This document shows positions 57,254 to 64,000 of a stretch of DNA of 64,000 nt, piece by piece. Within the stretch, counting starts at the first letter, position 1, and every line of letters starts with the position of its first letter. Origin of the DNA: Hansfordia pulvinata (Eukaryota > Ascomycota > Sordariomycetes > Xylariales); contig BJKQ01000009.1 of NCBI GenBank assembly GCA_006538405.1, positions 496,001 through 560,000 of the forward strand, read 5' to 3'. The position numbers and the translations under genes are program-made. The notes under the pieces are model-generated. The model had not been told where the DNA came from. It worked only from the letters and a program-made list of their open reading frames with translations, and did not search any database.

Positions 57254-59230
57254 ACAGCTATGACGCGCAGTTCCCGTTGCCTGCTGGGACTTGGCGAATA
57301 GGGGTATGAAAACTACGAGGCCTCTGGAGATGCTTGGCTTCTCTCCCCAATCTGTCTTCCAATGGCGTTTATTTGCACGAAAGCACCCCTCGACCTCACC
57401 GCTTGGATTCGTGGTCGGCATGCTAATTCGTTCTTCTCTTGCAGGTCATGACGGTTTTACGCTCTTGTTGATTGCGCACCTGGCGTGGCGTTTCGGGATC
57501 ATGAAGAAATGCATGAGATACCCTTTTGTTTTACCTGCTTTACCTGCTTACCATGGCGACTGTCGATGCTCAAATAGCACCTAGATTAGACGGGAGAGGC
57601 TGCAGCCACTAACGAGCCCAGGTTCGCGACCGCGCTGAGATGACAGACTCACAGGCCCTCCCCCCGCAACTCGTTCAGCCTATTGGGCCACCTCGATCGT
57701 TCTCCTCTTCCGCCGTGACTGCTCGACACTGGATCTGACCAACCCGGGGCTGCGCCCTGTCCTACTAACCGTGCAGATCACCTTATGAGGCGATTCTGTC
57801 AACTTGGTTGCCAGTTTGTCCTGCTAACAAGCTCAGCACGAATATCGCTGCTTCCTACTCCTGAACAGAACGGAGAGCCACGCTCAGAGGCACCACACTT
57901 ATTGTTGATAACCCCTATTCTGGCCATGTCGTGTTCCTTGTTGAGACGCTTGGTTTGGATGCAGCTGGTTATCCGAATGCCACCATTCAGAACCAGCTAC
58001 CCTTTTCTCACCAGATGTCGGGGCTTGTCCCGGGCTTTGGAGAGGAACGACAGAGGCCTGAGGGCGACTCGAGGGATAGAGCCCTTGGGGCCTGTCTCTA
58101 ACCCCTATGAGCGAGCGAGGAATGGGACCCTCGTGTGCAGGGTCACACCGAGGGGATTGTAGCGAAACCAGTACTTACTGGGTCGCATCCCCAAGTCGAG
58201 CGAGGCCCACGGTCCCCGAAGTGCCGCGAAGACTGAGTCGTGAGCTGGCGCGATGGCTTTGTTCAGACGGCGCATCCTCTCGAATATTTCTTGGATCCCC
58301 TCAGCGCATCGCGGACAGCCTTCCCACGAGGTAATGGCTGAGGATATAGGCTGGGGAGTTGACTAGGAAGCCCTCGCTCGATTGTCAAGTTATGCAATGT
58401 AATGTCCTTTTTTCCATCACCAGGTATCTCAGCGCAAAGCTGGGGGTGGAAAGCCGCTGCGCGTTAGAACCCGTGATGGACTCTCCGGGTTTCCTGCGAC
58501 GCCCTTGCCTGGCCACTCCCAAGGGTGCATGCGTGTGTACCTATCCACTGGGTTCCAGCGACGTGCCAAGAGCAAGGCCACGATCAGCCCAGGGAGAGAA
58601 CCCAAGGAGGGAAAGAAGACCCCAGACTGCCCAGTAATACCGGCGGAGGCGGCCGAACCCGACACGGAGGGATACCTGGGAGAGGAGGCGAAGAGAAGAA
58701 CAAAGGGAATCGTTAGAGGACACGACTGCTTGTTTTCCTCGGATGAGCTCATTCCCGACCTCCCATGTAGGCGAAGCGTCCTCCTCACCTCACTCCCCCT
58801 CCGTCGCCCCTCGCGGGCCGACACAACGTTGAAGTTTTGCGCCTTCAAAACTTTGATAGCCTAGAGGATCGCAGAGGCGGGGCGGCACTGGCGGACGCCG
58901 GGATCTTCCTTGCCTTGACGTACTCTTCTGCACAATTCTAGCTCCGACGGGGACAAGTCGGGCTTCCTGCCCATTGGTGCGCAGCTGGAGACCAGAGAAG
59001 AACAACAGGATGCATCCCCCCCTCCGGAGGAAATAGAAAGAGAAAACACGACTGGAGCTGTCTCTTTGATTCTTCAATCACCCCCTCAGTCATTTTCTCC
59101 TATCCTCCGCCCGCCTAATCGTCACACGCGTGTTGTCGGTCATCGACCTTGTGCTCGCCATTGCTGACATGCCAATGCGACCCATCTGCCCATGCAGACA
59201 TGCGGGCAGCATGCCCTTTCTTTTCCTTCC

Positions 59231-59266
<36 letters not shown>

Positions 59267-60144
59267 CGTTCATCTCGTGTGGCGGCCACAGAGACGGCCC
59301 AGGATAGCGGGCCCTTCTTGGTCAGCCTCAAAACGCCAGAAGGGAGGAGGCCCGCATCCTCCGCGCGGCTAGACGCCGAGGCCGAGCCTTCCCGAGTGTG
59401 TGCGATTGGATTCTGGGAGAAGCATGCCAGTACAAAGGGGAGAAAAAAAGTCGAGATGAGGGAGTGACATCGGGCTTGGCACAGGTCCCACCACCTCTAC
59501 CCTCTCAACCCAAGCCGTTTTGTCAGCCATGCCATTGTTGCCCGAGTCGCGCTTTGCAAGGCTACCCTCGGCAGCTGGCTCAATCCCGGCTCTCGATGCC
59601 CCGAAGTTCGGCCGGCGAAGACCGCTGGGTCTCTTCCTTCCGAAAGGCTCCTTGACTGCGGGCCCCCCGCCACCCTGTGGCTCTTGCTCCCGATCCCTCC
59701 GCGCCCCGCACCGCCCGCCACAGCCCGCCCAGCTTGCGTCGCTGCTCTGCTCCTTTGTGGCGTTTTTGTTTGCGCCGTATCTCGGGAGGGGTAGATCGCT
59801 TTTCTAAATATGGCTGCGGACTGCTCGTGCTGGGCTCTCGACGTTGTTACCATGTATTCTCACGTGAAGCCGGATTTGCTGCTTGGCAGCCTTGTTTGTA
59901 AGCCACCGACTGCCGGAGGCTGAAGTGTCAACATTCATTGTATATACCAACTATATCTACATCGTAAGGGTAAAGAAGCTAAACGGTAATGGCCCGGCTC
60001 TGCCATCCAGGGGAGCCGGCGCGAGAATCAACAGTCGAAAATTTTGTGAGCCCAAAGGCAATAAGTTGTGGATATGGATTCCTCGCGAATGTCCGGGCAG
60101 CGTAACCGGCCAGGATGATTGCTGAGGTCAGTGTTCCTGCAGGC
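57254..60144. other. Gene-free intergenic region
   Basis: About 2.9 kb with no supported gene. A (CT)n tract lies at 59237-59263. Confidence 0.5.
59237..59263. repeat. (CT)n microsatellite
   Basis: Uninterrupted CT dinucleotides on the + strand, about 13 copies, ahead of CGGCGTTC. Confidence 0.9.
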
Positions 60145-61493
60145 CTAGTCGTCGCAATCGTCGTCGTCGTCGTGACCAAATAGACGTTTCGTGTATTGCC
60201 TCTCAGACCTCTTGCAAACCCCACACTTCTTGTCCTTGCCGCCGAAAAGACCGCCGAGAAGCCTCTTATTGTGTGAAACAAAGGCTCGCTTATCCTTGCA
60301 GGTCTTTTCCTCGTCGTCATCACCGCTGCTTTCCTCCTTCTTCTTGTTGTGGAAGTGATCGAAGATGGCTTTGCCGATCAAGCAGACGGGTTCTGTGTCG
60401 TTTCCATGGTCAGCCAGTGTGATTATGAAGGTGTTGCTCGCAAGGGCCACTTACCGCAGACAGCAACAATCTCGGGAAGGACCAGCCAGTCCAGAGGGAT
60501 GACTGCTGGAACGATGATGCATAGTAGGCAGATATGGTCAGTCAAGATGTTCCTACCCTCAAGGCTTCTGCCTTGAAGGCTTCTGTGCTCGATATAGTTC
60601 CAGCCGATCTCCAGGGGGTCGACCCCACCGCGCTTTGCAAGTGCAAGAGGATGGTTCTCAAGATCATGCCTTGCAATAATGCTTTTCCCAAATTGCTTGA
60701 CGACGTACTCGACAGACTCCTTCTCGTTGTACTGAATCGATCCTCCAGGTTGAATTTTCCCAGGATACTTCTTCTCATAGGACTGGAGGTCAATCGTCTT
60801 CCAGCCGTCGTTGTCGGTAGTAGTTGCGCGCCTCCGGCCAGGCAATTCCCTCTTTTTCCTTTCCTCCTCCCAGCGTTTCTTCAAGCCGATCAGCTTCTTC
60901 AGATCGAAGTTTTGGAACTGCTGTAATATGTTGTATTGCTGGAACTGCTGAAGGGAGAAGTTCTGCATGACCGTGACCGATCCTCTGCTTCCGGGTGTGT
61001 TGGCTCCAGCCTTGTAGGTGACAAATTTGTCAGGGCCGGCGCTTCCACTGGCCGGGGCAACGGCTGCCCCGGTCGTGGCAGTGGGTGTCAGTCCGTTAGC
61101 TGCAGGCACACCACCTCCCGTTGCTGTATTTGGGTTGGTCAGACCTCCAGTGCCAGCCGTCCCGGCGCCGATGTTGGCAACGCCTCCGGTGCCAGCCGTC
61201 CCGGCGCCGGTGTTGGCAACGCCTCCGGTACCAGCGCCAAGGCCAGTACCGGTGTTGGAAACGCCTCCCGTACCACCAGTCGCTGGCGTACCGGTACCGG
61301 TCAGTTGGCGCTTGGCATTCTCATCCTGGCCTGTAAAGTCGTCATCCCGAGCGCGACGATTCGCGACGAGTGTCGTCCCTGGTAGGTCTTGCGAGCCGCG
61401 TCGTTCGGCTGGTAGGGTCTCGGGAAAGACAGGCGTGCCCAGCGCGCTGCCCAGCAGACTAACGAGGGTAATTGCGCTAAATAATTTGATCAT
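60145..61493 (-). CDS. Secreted repeat-containing protein, unknown function
   Basis: Exons 61493-60455 and 60392-60145 (62-nt intron, GTAAGT/CACAG) give 428 residues. The ATG at 61493 opens a signal peptide, MIKLFSAITLVSLLGSALG; an in-frame ATG upstream would bury it. After a dibasic-rich propeptide-like part (AERRGS, ANRRARDD, ENAKRQLTG) comes a Gly/Thr/Ala repeat region with near-identical 13-residue units (TGGVANTGAGTAG), coded by 39-bp tandem repeats at 61144-61221. The rest is basic (KKRWEEERKKRELPGRRR), then a Cys-bearing C-terminus (EPVCLIG, KTCKDKR, KKCGVCKR) ending in an Asp run (HDDDDDCDD). Several KR/RR sites could be Kex2 cleavage sites. No known family recognised; a secreted or wall-associated, possibly processed, protein is inferred. 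Confidence 0.72.
61144..61221. repeat. 39-bp tandem repeat within the secreted-protein gene
   Basis: Two nearly identical 39-bp copies (61144-61182 and 61183-61221, differing at about two bases) followed by a diverged third. Length is a multiple of three, so copy-number change keeps the frame. Confidence 0.85.
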
Positions 61494-64000
61494 GGTGACC
61501 GATTTGAAGCTGTTGGTGTCCGGCTCAGTCACCGATTGGCTCCAGTAGAGAACTGCAAATGGTGAAACTTCAAATGGAAAACTACAAATTGAGAGACCCA
61601 GTCCGGGTCGGCTTCGAGAAGAGGGCTTATATTTGGCTCTCTGCTGGGCACGCCCGGTGTTGATTGCCGGGTGGGCTCAGCGCTACTGACGAGCTCGGAA
61701 ATATTGAACAAATGCGGAGGCGAGAAAGAGCCCGAAGGCGGCTTAACCGGCCGAGTGGCAAGCCAGCGTATACTCGTGGTGAAGGTAGGAATGGCAGGAT
61801 GCGCGCGAGGGATTGGACGACCAGGTCGGCTGGGGCCTTGTCGATATGAGACTGGGGAGAGGCTGCAGTTCCGCGCCGAGCATGCAGATGAAGGCAAGCT
61901 TACTTTGTACCTGGGATTCAGCCGAGGTGGAAGTGGACGCCACGAGAGGCGATGTAATCCATTCGGGCGGGTTGCTGCAAGTTCGATTGCGCGGCATAAC
62001 GGACTTGGAAGAATGAAAACCGAGAATGCGTGCAATGATCGACAGAGTCGACCCGGGGGGATCGAGGTAGGCGCTGAGTGACAACAACAACAGGGATGCG
62101 TGGTCCGATGAGTGTGAAGTGAAGCGTGAGCGCAGTGTTGGTGGTTTAGGTATCACCTACGTACGAGTCGGGTACATGTGATCGTGTGCCCAGGCCATAC
62201 GAGCCTGGCCAAACTACCGGGGGAAGGTGTGCCTCGAAACGGAGGTTTCCTTAGCTTGGGTAGAGGAGAGACCAAAGCACGGAAGGCACGGAAAACGCCA
62301 TGTCCCGCGGACTTCGAAAGAGTGGAAGGCAAAGTTGGCAGCGTCGGGAGGGACATGGATGATGGATGGGAATGTGGGGGCTCGGACGCAGGGACTGGCG
62401 ATGCGTGATGGTGTCAAGTGCCGATGACTGGACCTTACAGATGGTCGTACTTGACCGCATCCCGATCCCGCAAAGGCGACAGGAGACGGGCGGAATTGAG
62501 GCAAAAGGGCTGTGTTCCCTCGTGCCATGCACTTGCCCAATGAAGATACCAGACGTACACCTAACCTACATGAATGTACCTTACCTAGCATAATGCAGTG
62601 GGTGATGCCGGTACCCTTGTAGTGGGATCCATGTCGTCCAGCAAATCGACGACTCTTGGCCCACAGCCCTGCCGAGCGTTTGACAGCAGCTTGGCCGGGT
62701 CTTGGCTGTTGCTCGGGCATCTGCCGTCTTGGCCAGCAGCCCTGCCCAGCCCGCCTCAGCCGCCGCCATCCAGCGCCGTGGTGCTGCTGCCTGAGCAGAC
62801 AGCCATACATCAGGTACCTGCGCAAAGGATGCTGACTCAGTTAGGAGGTACACGTAGGTAGATCCTGGTGAGGGCCAGCAAGAAGAGGGACATCGGTGAC
62901 GGCGAGGACTGGACGGGACCCTCGTCTCATGGCAGCCTGTCAGAGGGACATCTGGAAGTTGCAAGAAACAACCTGAAAAGGCGATTGGATTGGTATGACA
63001 GCAATCGATTAGATCATGGAAGGTGCTAACGAGTGCTGGTGCTGGCTCCTACACCCAAGTCGAAGTGCCTTGATTCGTGAGGCAGGCGTGCTGCCACACA
63101 TAAGAGGTAGGTAGGTACTCGCACTTGCCCGCCGGCGGTCAAAATCCAAATCGACTGTTGCTTTCATGACACATCAATACCTAAGGTACATGTAGGTAAT
63201 GGATGTGCCCACGGTTCCTGCTGGGCAACCTATGGCCCATTGCCGAGCCCAGCATACAGCATCAAGCCTGTCGTCACGCCAAAGAACCTACAAGTTGTGC
63301 ACGAGCAAAGCCCTTCGCTTCCAGCCTCCAGCAGGCCAATCGAGCCGAGGGGCCTGGCGGGGCGGGGCGCGGGGGGCGGTAGTGATCAGATCAGCCAGGC
63401 AGTGTTCCTGAGAAGCTGAAACCACCCAAGTTAGGCCCACTGTCGCCTCACTCCCAGCGCGCTGTGCTGTTGAATAAGCTTTCCCACTCTTCGCCTCCCG
63501 ATCCGTCGGCAATCTAAACTTGGCCATCTCGCCACACCGGGACAACCGAGGCGGCATGCACACGACCTGGATGCTTCGGGACCGGGACGAAATGAGGCCA
63601 GGCGACGCAGGGTGCCGGGCCACCTACTCCAGTTGTGAGAAGGGACCATAGAATGGGTGCACCGCGCTGGTAACGTGGGGTGTCAATATTGGGGGGGAAA
63701 AAAACGATCGCAGCCTTGAAAAATATCACATCTGATGGGTTGATCCAGGCCGGTGTGGTGGGCGCTTGAAGCCCCTTCCCCTCCTTACCATGAGCAGGGC
63801 TCGGATACTCCAGCAAGGCCGCCGTCCGCATCTGTCCGTCTCCCTCCGCTTTGCGCCTGCCGGCTGCCACCAATTTCGTCAGTGACCGCCATCATGGGGA
63901 ACCCAGGAGGCCGAGCATGAACACAGCACAACACAGTCGTCGATGACTGCGCGGCTTTTGGCCCCGCCGTCTTGCGGGTGCCTGCATCGTTGTCCCAGGA
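61494..64000. other. Gene-free region to the right edge
   Basis: The first several hundred bases are the promoter of the secreted-protein gene. No convincing coding sequence to 64000. AGGTAC/TACCTA motif clusters occur at 62555-62590, 63100-63130 and 63175-63200, and a G-rich run at 63355-63378. Confidence 0.5.

Overview
This is nuclear DNA of a filamentous ascomycete (Pezizomycotina, probably Sordariomycetes, possibly Hypocreales). Genes are GC-rich with introns of about 47-110 nt carrying GT-AG ends and CTAAC-type branch sites. Gene families such as Pth11-like receptors, Rap1 with BRCT-Myb-RCT, and Tht1/Kar5 are fungal. An 11-kb AT-rich island is almost devoid of TG/CA dinucleotides, the mark of repeat-induced point mutation (RIP). 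No species call is made.

Layout. 1-1029: 5' part of an acyltransferase gene (minus strand) running off the left edge. 1.0-5.4 kb: gene-free, rich in microsatellites. 5.45-6.7 kb: Pth11-like seven-helix receptor (minus). 6.7-12.4 kb: gene-free. 12.46-15.5 kb: Cu(I) P1B-ATPase (minus). 18.4-20.05 kb: C3HC zinc-finger Rsm1-like protein (minus). 21.98-23.08 kb: Met22/Hal2 phosphatase (plus), convergent with mitochondrial ribosomal protein L6 (minus, 23.6-24.56 kb). 25.6-27.4 kb: seven-exon nuclear-fusion protein Kar5/Tht1 (plus). 30.1-30.8 kb: Pro/Gln/Tyr-rich protein (plus). 31.0-33.66 kb: telomere protein Rap1 (minus, four exons, one GC-AG intron). 34.76-36.43 kb: DHHC palmitoyltransferase Swf1 (plus). 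37.18-37.65 kb: CxC-rich metallothionein-like protein (plus). 39.6-50.75 kb: a nested transposon island. 51.8-53.6 kb: RCC1 (plus). 54.86-57.25 kb: Trf4-type poly(A) polymerase (plus). 60.15-61.49 kb: secreted repeat protein (minus). The rest to 64 kb shows no gene.

The island is resolved here as a PIF/Harbinger DNA transposon (36-bp terminal inverted repeats, TTA target duplication, DDE_4 transposase remains on the minus strand). It was split by a 7,931-bp Ty3/gypsy chromovirus with two 537-bp LTRs, an ATATT target duplication, and gag, protease, RT, RNase H, integrase and chromodomain remains on the plus strand. Both elements are heavily RIP-mutated and dead.

Five genes (acyltransferase, Rsm1-like, mL6, the Pro-rich protein, Trf4-like) each read correctly only if one base is missing from a short homopolymer, four times a C:G run. 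Eight other genes are intact. This pattern points to homopolymer errors in the assembly rather than to five real mutations, and it will break automatic gene models. Most intact genes are housekeeping (telomere, nuclear transport and fusion, RNA surveillance, mitochondrial translation). The acyltransferase, Pth11-like receptor, metallothionein-like and secreted proteins are the more accessory-looking ones.
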